From Perlucidibaca aquatica (lineage in GTDB: Bacteria > Pseudomonadota > Gammaproteobacteria > Pseudomonadales > Moraxellaceae), in assembly GCF_001676655.1 (NCBI RefSeq), contig NZ_LZDB01000002.1:868001-932000 (forward strand): DNA of 64,000 bases, written 5' to 3'. Shown piece by piece: positions 28,135-37,054 of this stretch; the stretch's first letter is position 1; every line of letters begins with the position of its first letter. The position numbers and the translations under genes were made by a program. The notes below the pieces were generated by a model. It was not told where the DNA came from and did no database searches. It saw only the letters and a list, made by a program, of their open reading frames with translations.

Positions 28135-28212
28135 AGGCGTCCCCTTTTCGATAGACATTTTGATTATTGGAGTAGTTCAGCTGCTGGCAACAGGGCCACG
28201 CAAGTGAGTTGT

Positions 28213-28241
28213 TTTATAAAACGCAGGGGCAAAGGAATCAA
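28213..28241 (-). promoter_or_regulatory. Sigma-70 promoter of hupB
   Basis: Minus-strand TTGATT (28241-28236) and TATAAA (28218-28213) are separated by exactly 17 bases, about 80 bases ahead of the hupB start. Both hexamers are good matches. Confidence 0.65.
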
Positions 28242-28294
28242 GCACAACTCCATTAAAACCCCTGTTTTCAGCATAAAAATTTACTTTACCGGCC

Positions 28295-30691
28295 TTAATG
28301 GTGGCTGACATTGGGCTGATCCCGTCTTTCGACACGAGCCAAACCCGCTTCATACGCCTCATCACTTAACGGTTGAGGGGTCTGCGTGAGGGCAATGGCG
28401 AGCACTTCGTCGATCCATTTCACCGTACGGATCTCCAATGCGGCCTTCACCGTATCCGGAATATCCTTCAGATCACGCGCATTTTCTTCAGGAATGATGA
28501 CGGTGCGAACGCCACCACGATGCGCTGCCAGAAGTTTCTCTTTCAAGCCGCCAATCGGCAAGACCTGCCCACGCAGGGTAATTTCCCCGGTCATCGCCAC
28601 ATCTGCTCGCACCGGGATTCCGGTCAGGACAGAAGCCAGTACGGTGCACATACCGATACCTGCGCTGGGGCCATCTTTGGGTGTGGCGCCTTCTGGCATG
28701 TGGATATGAATATCACGCTTTTCGAACGTATCAGGCGATAGGCCCAGCGTGCGTGAACGCGAGCGCACTACCGTCATGGCCGCGCGAATGGACTCTTGCA
28801 TGACATCGCCCAGCGAGCCCGTCATTAACTGGCCACCTTTACCCGGCACGGAAATGGCCTCAATGGTGAGCAGCTCGCCGCCCACAGAAGTCCAAGCTAA
28901 GCCCGTCACCTGACCCACTTGATCTTCCGCTTCGGCTTTACCGTAGTTGTGCTTACGAACACCCAAATACGCTTCCAGCAATGCATCATCCACCACAATC
29001 GCGCCGTGGCGCGTGCCCATCACGGCCTCTTTCACGACCTTACGACAGACCTTGGCGATTTCGCGATCCAAGGCACGCACACCGGCCTCACGCGTGTAAT
29101 AACGCACGATATCTCGGCAAGCGGATTCAGTGATGCTGATTTCGCTGGGCTTTAAACCTGCCGCTTCAATTTGCTTAGGCACCAGGTACTGCAGCGCGAT
29201 GGCAATTTTCTCGGCCTCGGTATAGCCGGGTAAGCGTATGACTTCCATACGATCCAGCAAAGGCGCCGGAATATTCATGGAGTTCGCGGTACACAGGAAC
29301 ATTACTTCCGACAGGTCGTAGTCGACTTCGAGATAGTGATCATTGAAGGCCTTATTCTGCTCAGGGTCCAAAACCTCCAACAAGGCTGACGACGGATCGC
29401 CTCGCATATCAGAAGACATTTTGTCGATTTCATCGAGCAAAAACAGTGGGTTACGAACACCCACTTTAGACAACTTCTGGATCAGCTTGCCCGGCATGGA
29501 GCCGATATAGGTTCTGCGATGACCACGAATCTCGGCCTCATCACGCACACCGCCCAACGCCATACGCACGAATTCACGATTAGTCGCCTTCGCAATAGAC
29601 TGCCCCAATGAAGTTTTACCCACACCGGGTGGGCCCACTAAACAAAGCACCGGGCCATTGAGCTTCTTAACGCGCGATTGCACGGCAAGGTATTCCAGAA
29701 TGCGATCTTTGACTTCTTCTAGGCCAAAGTGATCCGCATCGAGAATTTCGCGGGCTTTTTTCAAATCAATACGGACACGGCTGCGCTTCTTCCAAGGCAC
29801 ACCCAGCATCCAGTCGATATAGCTCCGGACCACCGTCGCCTCGGCAGACATGGGCGACATCTGGCGTAGCTTCTTCAGCTCACTGTCGACTTTCTTGCGG
29901 GCATCCACAGGCATGCCGGCCGCTGCAATGCGCTGCTCCATTTCAGACAGCTCATCCTCACCGCCCTCATTAAGATCGCCCAGTTCCTTCTGAATCGCTT
30001 TGATTTGCTCGTTCAGATAGTACTCACGCTGGCTTTTTTCCATCTGCTTCTTAACGCGGCCACGAATGCGCTTTTCGACCTTCAGAATGTCGATCTCTGA
30101 TTCCATCAAGGCCATGAGGTGCTCAACGCGAAGCTGCACTGGCAGGATGTCTAAGATGGCCTGCTTTTCTTCTAAACGCAGCGATAAATGAGCGGCAATG
30201 GTGTCTGCGAGTCGGCTGGGGTCATCAATGCCGGTGACAGACGTCAGCACCTCGGCAGCGACCTTCTTGGACAGCTTCACGTATTGATCAAATTGATTGA
30301 GCAGCGTTCGAGTCAGCACTTCCGCGTCTGCACGTGTCAGATCTTCACTCGGGATTTCAGACAAGACCGCCACGAAGGCGCCATCCGTCTCGGTGAGATC
30401 GCTCAGCTCTGCGCGGCGCAAGCCCTCCACGAGCACTTTAACGGTGCCATCGGGTAGCTTTAGGAGTTGTAACACCTGGGCGATAGTACCAATGGTGTAG
30501 AGCCCGGACTGGCGTGGGTCATCCTCGGCCGCATCACGCTGCGACACCAAAAAAATTTGCTTGTCGGCATTCATCGCCAAATCTAGCGCCTGAATCGAAC
30601 GCTCACGCCCTACAAACAACGGAATGACCATGTGGGGATAAATCACCACATCACGCAATGGCAATAACGGTAACTTGAGGCCATCAGTCAT
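28295..30691 (-). CDS. lon: ATP-dependent Lon protease
   Basis: Cytoplasmic AAA+ serine protease for misfolded and regulatory proteins. The 798-residue chain has the N-terminal substrate-recognition LON domain (about 5-200, [20 protein letters not shown]) and an AAA+ domain at about 300-570. That domain has Walker [10 protein letters not shown], Walker [10 protein letters not shown] and a sensor region. The protease domain at about 590-775 has the catalytic Ser in [10 protein letters not shown] and the Lys in [13 protein letters not shown]. Length fits E. coli Lon (784). It lies between clpX and hupB; a clpX terminator and a sigma-32-like promoter fill the upstream gap, so it is probably transcribed separately and induced by heat. 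Confidence 0.97.
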   Translation of the reverse strand: MTDGLKLPLLPLRDVVIYPHMVIPLFVGRERSIQALDLAMNADKQIFLVSQRDAAEDDPRQSGLYTIGTIAQVLQLLKLPDGTVKVLVEGLRRAELSDLTETDGAFVAVLSEIPSEDLTRADAEVLTRTLLNQFDQYVKLSKKVAAEVLTSVTGIDDPSRLADTIAAHLSLRLEEKQAILDILPVQLRVEHLMALMESEIDILKVEKRIRGRVKKQMEKSQREYYLNEQIKAIQKELGDLNEGGEDELSEMEQRIAAAGMPVDARKKVDSELKKLRQMSPMSAEATVVRSYIDWMLGVPWKKRSRVRIDLKKAREILDADHFGLEEVKDRILEYLAVQSRVKKLNGPVLCLVGPPGVGKTSLGQSIAKATNREFVRMALGGVRDEAEIRGHRRTYIGSMPGKLIQKLSKVGVRNPLFLLDEIDKMSSDMRGDPSSALLEVLDPEQNKAFNDHYLEVDYDLSEVMFLCTANSMNIPAPLLDRMEVIRLPGYTEAEKIAIALQYLVPKQIEAAGLKPSEISITESACRDIVRYYTREAGVRALDREIAKVCRKVVKEAVMGTRHGAIVVDDALLEAYLGVRKHNYGKAEAEDQVGQVTGLAWTSVGGELLTIEAISVPGKGGQLMTGSLGDVMQESIRAAMTVVRSRSRTLGLSPDTFEKRDIHIHMPEGATPKDGPSAGIGMCTVLASVLTGIPVRADVAMTGEITLRGQVLPIGGLKEKLLAAHRGGVRTVIIPEENARDLKDIPDTVKAALEIRTVKWIDEVLAIALTQTPQPLSDEAYEAGLARVERRDQPNVSHH

Positions 30692-30736
30692 GACACAACA
30701 CTCCCAATCTGACTGCGCAGATGCGCTTAACTCCTT

Positions 30737-30764
30737 TTTGGGGGAGACCGAGCCAGATTACAAG
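30737..30764 (-). promoter_or_regulatory. Heat-shock (sigma-32-like) promoter of lon
   Basis: Minus-strand CTTGTAA (30764-30758) followed after 13 bases by CCCCCAAA (about 30744-30737) resembles the RpoH consensus CTTGAAA - 11 to 16 bases - CCCCAT-N-T. It is about 45 bases ahead of the lon ATG, and lon is a classical RpoH target. Confidence 0.5.
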
Positions 30765-30794
30765 GTGACCAATCGCTGGTTGAGCGAAAAGCCA

Positions 30795-30825
30795 ACAAAA
30801 AAGGGACCGATGGTCCCTTTTTTGT
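30795..30825 (-). terminator. Rho-independent terminator of clpX
   Basis: A perfect 14-base inverted repeat with a three-base loop (arms 30795-30808 and 30812-30825), GGGACC core with A6 and T6 flanks, placed 22 bases after the clpX stop and before the lon promoter. Confidence 0.92.
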
Positions 30826-30846
30826 CACTCGAATCGAGTCTAATCA

Positions 30847-32139
30847 CTACTCTGGCATAACACGAGCCGTCTCAATGTTGTCATAAACCAATAAAGGCTC
30901 TGTTTCACCCAAGATCACTTTTTCGTCTACCACGACGCGGCTAACACCTTCTAAGGAGGGAAGCTCGTACATGGTACCGAGCAAAACACCTTCCAAAATC
31001 GAGCGCAGGCCACGAGCCCCCGTTTTTCGCTCCAAAGCACGCTTAGCTATCGCACTCAGGGCCTCTGGGCGGAACTCCAGCGATGCACCTTCCATGTCAA
31101 ATAGCTTAGCATACTGCTTGGTCAAGGCATTCTTCGGCTCAGTCAGGATTTGGATTAGCGCTGCTTCATTCAATTCCGTTAACGAAGCAATCACGGGCAG
31201 ACGGCCAACGAACTCCGGAATCAAGCCGAACTTCACCAAATCATCCGGCTGCACCGTTTGGAACAGCTCGCCAACGCTAGGCGCCTTGCTGATGCTCTTC
31301 ACTTGCGCGTTAAAGCCAATACCGCCGGGCTCTGCACGATGAGCAATGACCTTATCCAGCCCGGCAAAAGCACCGCCGACGATGAACAAAATGTTCGAGG
31401 TATCGACCTGCAGGAACTCTTGCTGAGGATGCTTGCGACCACCCTGCGGTGGCACACTGGCAACCGTGCCTTCAATGAGCTTTAGCAGCGCTTGCTGAAC
31501 GCCCTCACCGCTGACATCACGCGTAATGGACGGGTTATCACTCTTGCGAGAAATCTTGTCGATTTCATCGATATAGACGATGCCAGTCTGCGCCTTCTCC
31601 ACGTCGTAGTCGCACTTTTGCAGCAACTTCTGAATGATGTTCTCTACATCTTCACCGACATAGCCGGCTTCCGTCAGCGTGGTCGCATCGGCAATGGTAA
31701 AGGGCACATTCAGCACGCGCGCCAAGGTCTCTGCCAATAAAGTCTTACCCGAGCCCGTCGGGCCAATGAGCAGGATATTGCTCTTCGACAACTCGACTTC
31801 AGTGCCGGCGCGGGCACCGACGGCACGCTTCATACCGGCACGCAGACGCTTGTAGTGGTTGTAAACCGCTACAGCGAGCACACGCTTGGCTTGTTCCTGA
31901 CCAATGACATAATCATCCAACGAGGCTTTCAGCTCACGCGGGGTTGGCAGGCGATCACTGGCTTTCTCGTCCGCTTTCTCCTGAACTTCTTCGCGAATAA
32001 TGTCGTTGCAGAGATCAACGCACTCGTCGCAGACATACACCGACGGGCCCGCAATTAGCTTGCGAACTTCGTGTTGGCTTTTTCCGCAGAAGGAACAGAA
32101 CAGCAGCTTGCTGTCCCCTCCTCGTTTCTCGTCGGTCAT
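30847..32139 (-). CDS. clpX: ATP-dependent Clp protease ATP-binding subunit ClpX
   Basis: AAA+ unfoldase that feeds tagged proteins into ClpP. The 430-residue protein begins with the dimeric zinc-binding domain (LFCSFCGKS ... [11 protein letters not shown]), followed by the AAA+ module. Walker A is GPTGSGKT near residue 130, Walker B is [11 protein letters not shown], the GYVGEDVE pore loop is present, and the ClpP-docking IGF tripeptide is in GGIGFNAQ near residue 278. It lies 30 bases downstream of clpP on the same strand, the usual clpP-clpX operon. Confidence 0.97.
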   Translation of the reverse strand: MTDEKRGGDSKLLFCSFCGKSQHEVRKLIAGPSVYVCDECVDLCNDIIREEVQEKADEKASDRLPTPRELKASLDDYVIGQEQAKRVLAVAVYNHYKRLRAGMKRAVGARAGTEVELSKSNILLIGPTGSGKTLLAETLARVLNVPFTIADATTLTEAGYVGEDVENIIQKLLQKCDYDVEKAQTGIVYIDEIDKISRKSDNPSITRDVSGEGVQQALLKLIEGTVASVPPQGGRKHPQQEFLQVDTSNILFIVGGAFAGLDKVIAHRAEPGGIGFNAQVKSISKAPSVGELFQTVQPDDLVKFGLIPEFVGRLPVIASLTELNEAALIQILTEPKNALTKQYAKLFDMEGASLEFRPEALSAIAKRALERKTGARGLRSILEGVLLGTMYELPSLEGVSRVVVDEKVILGETEPLLVYDNIETARVMPE

Positions 32140-32169
32140 GCTGATTCTCTCAAATACCTGTTATGTGGC

Positions 32170-32793
<624 letters not shown>

Positions 32794-32849
32794 GAATTAC
32801 ACCTTGTACAGATAAGGCTCACGCCGAAAGTGGAGTCTCATAAATGAAA

Positions 32850-32880
32850 ACTCCCAGTGTTGTTACCAACTACTGGGAGT
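32850..32880 (-). terminator. Terminator after trigger factor
   Basis: ACTCCCAGT (32850-32858) and ACTGGGAGT (32872-32880) form a nine-pair stem with a 13-base loop. On the minus strand it is followed by TTTTCATTT. It lies about 50 bases beyond the tig stop and upstream of clpP. Confidence 0.75.
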
Positions 32881-32931
32881 GTCGTGTCTGCAGTAGCCCG
32901 AGGTCAAGACCACGAGCGTATGCTTAACGCA

Positions 32932-34233
32932 TTAACGACCGGTACGAACGATCTCAGTGTAGCGTGCAGCAGCTTCTGTAACCTGCGCTTGAGCTAATAC
33001 CGTATCCACAACTTGGTCTTCCAACACCATGGCTTCAACCTGAGCCAGTTGCTCACGGTTGCTGTAGTAGTAGTTCACCACTTCTTCTGGCGTTTCGTAG
33101 GACTCAGCGACTTCTTCGATCACGGCTTTTACGCGAGCTTGATCAACTTCTACCGACTTATCTTTGATGATCTGGCTGATCAGCAGGCCGAGAGCCACTG
33201 AACGCTGTGCCTGCTCACGGAAGAGGTCATCTGGCAGCATTTTAGGATCAATCTTGGCGTTGCCACCAAACTGCTTGAACATGGCTTCGCGCTGACGATT
33301 GATTTCGTTGCCGACCAATGCTTTCGGTGCTTCCACTGTGTTGTTAGCCAACAAAGCATCCATGACCTGAGTCTTTACCTTGTTCTTAACCGCTTGCTTC
33401 AGTTCGCGGGTCATGTTCTTACGAACGTCTTCACGGAACTTCTCAACGCCGCCTTCTGTTACGCCGAATGCAGCCAAGAAGGTTGCGTCCAGCTCAGGCA
33501 GAACGGCCTTAGAAACTTTGTGTGCTGTAATTTTGAACACGGCGGCTTTATCACGCAGGTTTTCAGCCTGGTAATCGGCGGGGAAAGTCACGTTGATGTC
33601 GCGTTCTTCACCAGCCTTGATGCCCACGATGCCGGTTTCAAAGCCAGGAATCATGCGGCCTGAGCCGAGAGCCAATTCGAAGTTAGTAGACGTGCCACCC
33701 TCAAAGGCTTCGCCGTCGATGCTACCTGCGAAATCTAGCGTGACTTTGTCGCCATCTGCAGCAGCCTCAGTGCTCTCTTCGAAGGTGGAGCGCTGCTTAC
33801 GCAGATTTTCGATCATTTCGTCGAGATCGGCTTCACCGATGTCAACGACGGGTCGCTCGACCTTGATGTCAGCAAAGCTGCTCAGTACTAGCTCAGGATA
33901 GACTTCTACCAAAGCGCTGAATGTCATGTCTTCGCCAGCTTTGTCCGAGACTTCTTCAATGCTGGGGAAGCCTGCGGGGTTGATGCCTTCCTGAGTCACG
34001 GCTTCGTAGAAACTGTCACGAATGATTTCGCCCAGCGCTTCCTGGCGAATCGACTCACCATAACGCTTCTGAATCAGCGACATGGGGACTTTGCCTGGAC
34101 GGAAACCATCCATGCGAATGGTGCGCGCGGCTTTAACAATGCGTGCCTGCACGTCTTGTTCAATTTTAGCGGCCGGAACAACTACTTTGACGCGACGCTC
34201 AAGCGTGGAAACGGTTTCAACACTAACTTGCAT
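32932..34233 (-). CDS. tig: Trigger factor (ribosome-associated chaperone)
   Basis: Binds ribosomal protein L23 at the exit tunnel and protects nascent chains. The 433-residue protein has the ribosome-binding domain with the signature GFRPGKVPMSLIQKRYG (about 44-60), an FKBP-like PPIase domain (about 150-245, GDKVTLDFAGSIDGEAFEGG), and a long alpha-helical C-terminal domain. GAGG lies about eight bases upstream of ATG 34233. A TATAAT element on the minus strand (34306-34301) is a likely -10, without a convincing -35. Confidence 0.96.
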   Translation of the reverse strand: MQVSVETVSTLERRVKVVVPAAKIEQDVQARIVKAARTIRMDGFRPGKVPMSLIQKRYGESIRQEALGEIIRDSFYEAVTQEGINPAGFPSIEEVSDKAGEDMTFSALVEVYPELVLSSFADIKVERPVVDIGEADLDEMIENLRKQRSTFEESTEAAADGDKVTLDFAGSIDGEAFEGGTSTNFELALGSGRMIPGFETGIVGIKAGEERDINVTFPADYQAENLRDKAAVFKITAHKVSKAVLPELDATFLAAFGVTEGGVEKFREDVRKNMTRELKQAVKNKVKTQVMDALLANNTVEAPKALVGNEINRQREAMFKQFGGNAKIDPKMLPDDLFREQAQRSVALGLLISQIIKDKSVEVDQARVKAVIEEVAESYETPEEVVNYYYSNREQLAQVEAMVLEDQVVDTVLAQAQVTEAAARYTEIVRTGR

Positions 34234-34377
34234 GACAACCTCAACAGAATCGATGAATTAAGAGGCAAACGGCCGGCCGCTGCCAAAAGCGAGGGTCAGG
34301 ATTATAGAGGAAGCCGATCAGATTGCTAGAGCGAGCCAAGAGAATGTGGCGCCCAAGGTTTGCAGAGGCCAGAAAGT

Positions 34378-34398
34378 AAAAAACGACCTCTAGGGTCG
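34378..34398 (-). terminator. Terminator of the tRNA operon
   Basis: On the minus strand CGACC-CTAGA-GGTCG forms a five-pair stem immediately followed by TTTTTT, about 25 bases after the tRNA-Lys gene. Confidence 0.75.
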
Positions 34399-34423
34399 CT
34401 ATGAATCATAGACATTACAGATA

Positions 34424-34499
34424 TGGTGGGCCGTGATGGATTCGAACCATCGACCAATGGATTAAGAGTCCACTGCTCTACCAACTGAGCTAACGGCCC
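34424..34499 (-). tRNA. tRNA-Lys (anticodon CTT)
   Basis: 76 bases including an encoded CCA end. Acceptor GGGCCGT pairs with ACGGCCC, the D-arm reads TAGCTCAGTTGGTAGAGCA, the anticodon loop is CTCTTAA (anticodon CTT), and the T-loop contains GGTTCGAATCC. Last gene of the four-tRNA operon. Confidence 0.95.
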
Positions 34500-34551
34500 G
34501 AAGACGGGATTGAAGCGATTTCTCGGCTTAGCCGCTGGGCAGAGAAAGAGG

Positions 34552-34628
34552 TGGGGTGGCTGATGGGACTCGAACCCACGACAGCCGGAATCACAATCCG
34601 GGACTCTACCAACTGAGCTACAGCCACC
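34552..34628 (-). tRNA. tRNA-His (anticodon GTG)
   Basis: 77 bases including the encoded CCA and the extra 5' G (-1) that is the identity mark of bacterial tRNA-His, facing discriminator C. The anticodon loop TTGTGAT gives GTG. The D-stem has GCTC opposite GAGT, so one pair is a G-T wobble. Confidence 0.95.
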
Positions 34629-34648
34629 ACAAACGTTCGCTACGAGGC

Positions 34649-34725
34649 TGGTGCGCCCGGCAGGGCTCGAACCTGCGACCCTCGGCTTAGAAGGCCGATG
34701 CTCTATCCAACTGAGCTACGAGCGC
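34649..34725 (-). tRNA. tRNA-Arg (anticodon TCT)
   Basis: 77 bases with encoded CCA. Acceptor GCGCTCG pairs with CGGGCGC (one G-T pair), the anticodon loop CTTCTAA gives TCT for AGA codons, and the T-arm is GCAGGTTCGAGCCCTGC. An open frame on the opposite strand here is a typical tRNA shadow. Confidence 0.95.
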
Positions 34726-34753
34726 AGGATTGAAGTTCGCATCAACAGAAAAT

Positions 34754-34830
34754 TGGTCGGGGTAGAGAGATTCGAACTCCCGACATCCTGGTCCCAAACC
34801 AGGCGCGCTACCGGACTGCGCTATACCCCG
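34754..34830 (-). tRNA. tRNA-Pro (anticodon TGG)
   Basis: 77 bases with encoded CCA. Acceptor CGGGGTA pairs with TACCCCG, the D-arm TAGCGCAGTCCGGTAGCGC is typical of tRNA-Pro, and the anticodon loop TTTGGGA gives TGG. First gene of the operon, about 50 bases after the -10 element of the tRNA promoter. Confidence 0.95.
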
Positions 34831-34882
34831 AATTTTCCGCCGACTTACTGTTCGAAAACAGCTTACCTCGTTGCGAGGCCGC

Positions 34883-34911
34883 ATCTTACGGAAGCAAAAT
34901 AGCTCCGTCAA
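34883..34911 (-). promoter_or_regulatory. Strong promoter of the tRNA operon with GC-rich discriminator
   Basis: Minus-strand TTGACG (34911-34906), a 17-base spacer and TAAGAT (34888-34883), followed by GCGGCCTCGC. A near-consensus promoter with a G+C discriminator is the classical layout of stringently controlled stable-RNA genes. A CTTAGCTAAG palindrome and A/T-rich sequence lie just upstream of the -35. Confidence 0.75.
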
Positions 34912-34939
34912 CAAAAGCTTAGCTAAGAATATAACTGAG

Positions 34940-34956
34940 TGATGAAACTTTCATCA
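34940..34956. promoter_or_regulatory. 17-base palindrome ahead of the DUF2805 gene
   Basis: TGATGAAA-C-TTTCATCA is perfectly symmetrical and lies 55 bases before the DUF2805 ATG, between it and the divergent tRNA promoter. A dimeric repressor or activator site is a reasonable inference. Confidence 0.45.
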
Positions 34957-35011
34957 ATACAGGTATTTTTGTAGCAGTGACGAAGGCGCTCAACGCCATA
35001 CACTGCAAGGC

Positions 35012-35278
35012 ATGAGCGCAAAAACACTAACCCCAGCAGAAATTAGTCAATTAATTGCCATGGCTTGGGATGATGAGACCTCATTTGAGGCCATACAGGC
35101 CGAAATGGGTCTATCTGAGCCCCGAGTTAAGGCCATCATGAAGCGTGAGCTTAAAGCGGGCAGCTATAAGATTTGGCGCGAACGCGTGAAAGGCCGCATG
35201 CAAAAGCATGGTCAACGACATCTTGTTATGATCCAAGACACACACGATTTAGATGGATCAATGCCTGATGACAATTAA
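35012..35278 (+). CDS. DUF2805 / TIGR03643 family protein
   Basis: An 88-residue protein of unknown function. The signature IAMAWDDETSFEAIQAEMGLSE...VKAIMKRELK...WRERVKGRMQKH is typical of this family and suggests a helix-turn-helix-like helical bundle with a strongly basic C-terminal half, so nucleic-acid binding is plausible. Members are often encoded beside photolyases and DUF2256 proteins (from memory), and here it stands about 1.1 kb ahead of the photolyase regulator. The following NAD(P)-binding gene starts inside its last codons, so the two are cotranscribed. Confidence 0.85.
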   Translation: MSAKTLTPAEISQLIAMAWDDETSFEAIQAEMGLSEPRVKAIMKRELKAGSYKIWRERVKGRMQKHGQRHLVMIQDTHDLDGSMPDDN

Positions 35279-35927
35279 TCGACTATTAGTTCTTGGTGGT
35301 ACCGGTGCTGTGGGCACTGCCGTTCTGAAACAAGCACTCGAAAATGACACTATTTTGGAAGTGATTGCACCTACTCGTCGCCCACTCCCCGCTCACCCGA
35401 AGTTAATCAACCCCCAACTGGATTTCGACAACTTGCCCCTTCGCTTTGACGGCGCCAGTCTTGCCTTACAGCAAGCCTTTACCTGTGATGCCGTCATTTG
35501 TGCCTTGGGGACGACCCTAAAACAAGCGGGATCAAAAGAGGCCTTCGCGGCGATCGATAAAACACTCGTCCTGGAATTGGCACGATTGGCCCAAGGAGGC
35601 GGAGCAAAGGTTTTTGCTTTGAACTCCTCCCTGGGGGCCTCGCTGTCGGGTAGCTTCTATTTACGCATCAAAGCGGAGGTTGAACAGGCGATCTTGGCCA
35701 TGTCGTTTGACCGAACCATCATCGTTCGCCCGTCCTTAATCGACGCCAAACGCGATAGAAGTCGGCCGCTTGAGCATATGGGACTGGTTCTTTTCCGCAT
35801 GACCAAGCCACTCATACCCCGCCGATACCGCGCTGTCACACCAGAAGCTATTGCTCGTTCGTTGATCAATGGTATTGCCCTCGGCACGGGTAAAAAACTC
35901 GTCGTTGAGTCGGAAAGTATTTTATAA
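35268..35927 (+). CDS. NAD(P)-binding SDR-type protein
   Basis: A 219-residue atypical short-chain dehydrogenase (NmrA/HTATIP2-like) with an N-terminal Rossmann motif LVLGGTGAVGTAVL; the substrate is unknown. Conserved features are VICALGTTLKQAGSKEAFAAID, a Ser-rich segment ALNSSLGASLSGSFYLRIKAEVE with the usual Y-x3-K, and IIVRPSLIDAKRDRSRPLE. I place the start at ATG 35268, which overlaps the DUF2805 stop by 11 bases; ATG 35253 is also in frame. Proteins of this type are frequent next to bacterial photolyase/carotenoid light-response genes, but a specific role here is an inference. Confidence 0.75.
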   Translation: MTINRLLVLGGTGAVGTAVLKQALENDTILEVIAPTRRPLPAHPKLINPQLDFDNLPLRFDGASLALQQAFTCDAVICALGTTLKQAGSKEAFAAIDKTLVLELARLAQGGGAKVFALNSSLGASLSGSFYLRIKAEVEQAILAMSFDRTIIVRPSLIDAKRDRSRPLEHMGLVLFRMTKPLIPRRYRAVTPEAIARSLINGIALGTGKKLVVESESIL

Positions 35928-35935
35928 ACATAAAC

Positions 35936-35952
35936 TTAAGTAAATTACTTAA
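35936..35952. promoter_or_regulatory. A/T-rich 17-base palindrome downstream of the SDR gene
   Basis: TTAAGTAA-A-TTACTTAA is perfectly symmetrical, nine bases after the SDR stop and about 150 bases ahead of the LitR/CarH-like gene. It lacks the G+C stem of a terminator, so a protein-binding site is more likely. Confidence 0.35.
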
Positions 35953-36020
35953 CTCTTAGCCTTCACAGCATTAATTAAAAAATTTTGATAAATAACTGGA
36001 TAAATACGTTTCGTCACATT

Positions 36021-36035
36021 TTTGTATAATACAAA
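36021..36035. promoter_or_regulatory. Putative light-regulator operator 1 overlapping a -10 element
   Basis: TTTGTAT-A-ATACAAA is a perfect 15-base palindrome that contains TATAAT, the best -10 candidate for the regulator gene 68 bases downstream. A bound repressor would directly block RNA polymerase. It shares the outer TTTGT...ACAAA with operator 2, whose start lies 36 bases downstream. Confidence 0.5.
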
Positions 36036-36056
36036 GCCACTCAGCGAAGACTACTA

Positions 36057-36071
36057 TTTGTCCTGTACAAA
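36057..36071. promoter_or_regulatory. Putative light-regulator operator 2
   Basis: TTTGTCC-T-GTACAAA is a palindrome with one mismatch per arm and the same TTTGT-N5-ACAAA outline as operator 1. A further half-site GTACAAA lies at 36097-36103, touching the start codon of the regulator gene. Confidence 0.45.
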
Positions 36072-36087
36072 CCGATTCGACGGTTTG
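36068..36087 (+). promoter_or_regulatory. Leader inverted repeat before the LitR/CarH-like gene
   Basis: CAAACCG-ATTCGA-CGGTTTG is a perfect seven-base inverted repeat just ahead of the GAGAGG ribosome-binding site (36092-36097). It partly overlaps operator 2. It can act as an RNA hairpin or as a DNA site. Confidence 0.4.
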
Positions 36088-36103
36088 ATCTGAGAGGTAC
36101 AAA

Positions 36104-37054
36104 ATGAATACCAATGTCGCTGTGAAGCTAGACCCTGCCCTCGTCACTGAGACCCCGGTGTTGCTACCCATCAATGCCGTCGAGCGGGAGACAGGAATCA
36201 CCAAAGAGTTATTGAGAATGTGGGAACGCCGATATGGCTTCCCGTCGCCAGAGCGTGATGCTCAGGGTGATCGCATTTATCCACTGGCTCAAATCACCAA
36301 GCTTCGCTTGTTGCGTCGGCTGATTGATGCTGGGTTTCGTCCGGGCAAAGTTATCAACTTGGAAACCGCCGAGTTGGAGCGGATGCTTCGCTCGCAAACG
36401 CAGTCTCGCCATGAGGTTCCAGAAGAACTTGAAGCCGAGCTGCTTACCGTTTTGAAAACCCATGATGTGAATCAAGTCAGGGATTACCTAGCGCATCAAT
36501 TGCTAAAAATGGGTTTAGAGCACTTTGTCGTCGACTTTATGCAGCACGCGAACACCATCGTCGGTGACACCTGGATGCGGGGCCTAGTGGAAATTCACGA
36601 AGAGCATCTGTTTACGGAGCAAGTGCAAAATATTGTTCGCCAGGCGATCAGCAACCTACGCGCAGTGAATCGCCCGCCTCGCATCTTGCTGACCACACCA
36701 CCCGAGGAAACTCACACCCAAGGGATTTTAATGGTGGAGGCGCTGTTGCGTTTAGATGATGCCGATGCGGTTTGCTACGGCGCACAAATGCCAGTGAAGG
36801 ACATTGTGCAAGCGGTACAGCGTCACAAGATGAACATCGTGGCTTTGTCCTTTAGTGCGTCATACCCGACCACCAAGGCCATTGAGTACCTTGAGGAGCT
36901 GCGCTTCAGATTGCCGTTGGCCGTTGAAATTTGGGGCGGCGGCGCTTCACTGCGCTCCACACGACGCAGTGTAGAAGCGGTCAAGTTTTTCCATGACCTG
37001 CCCAGTATTCGGCAGGCTGTAAAAAACTGGCGTATCGCCCATGGCCCACGCTGA
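36104..37054 (+). CDS. MerR-type regulator with B12-binding domain (LitR/CarH-like photoreceptor)
   Basis: Predicted light-sensing transcription factor, 316 residues. The N-terminal MerR helix-turn-helix is at about 22-95 (PINAVERETGITKELLRMWERRYGFP). A helical cap domain (about 105-185) has W157 and the pair E167-H168, an exact W-x9-EH motif as in CarH. A Rossmann-type cobalamin domain (about 190-316) has TTPPEETHTQG, with E202-x-H204 at the place of the axial-ligand His of CarH. In known members adenosylcobalamin-bound tetramers repress in the dark and light breaks the complex; here the residues are seen and the behaviour is inferred. It stands first in a run with three photolyase-family genes and has palindromes at its own promoter, suggesting autoregulation. 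Confidence 0.85.
   Translation: MNTNVAVKLDPALVTETPVLLPINAVERETGITKELLRMWERRYGFPSPERDAQGDRIYPLAQITKLRLLRRLIDAGFRPGKVINLETAELERMLRSQTQSRHEVPEELEAELLTVLKTHDVNQVRDYLAHQLLKMGLEHFVVDFMQHANTIVGDTWMRGLVEIHEEHLFTEQVQNIVRQAISNLRAVNRPPRILLTTPPEETHTQGILMVEALLRLDDADAVCYGAQMPVKDIVQAVQRHKMNIVALSFSASYPTTKAIEYLEELRFRLPLAVEIWGGGASLRSTRRSVEAVKFFHDLPSIRQAVKNWRIAHGPR

Noticed and set aside
34424-34830. tRNA genes as an integration site for the neighbouring accessory segment
   Set aside because: The tRNA 3' ends face tig, not the accessory genes; no integrase and no duplicated tRNA end was found at the folD side.
34651-34902. 83-residue frame beginning MRPAGLEPATLGLEG
   Set aside because: This is the familiar false protein produced by translating tRNA genes on the wrong strand.
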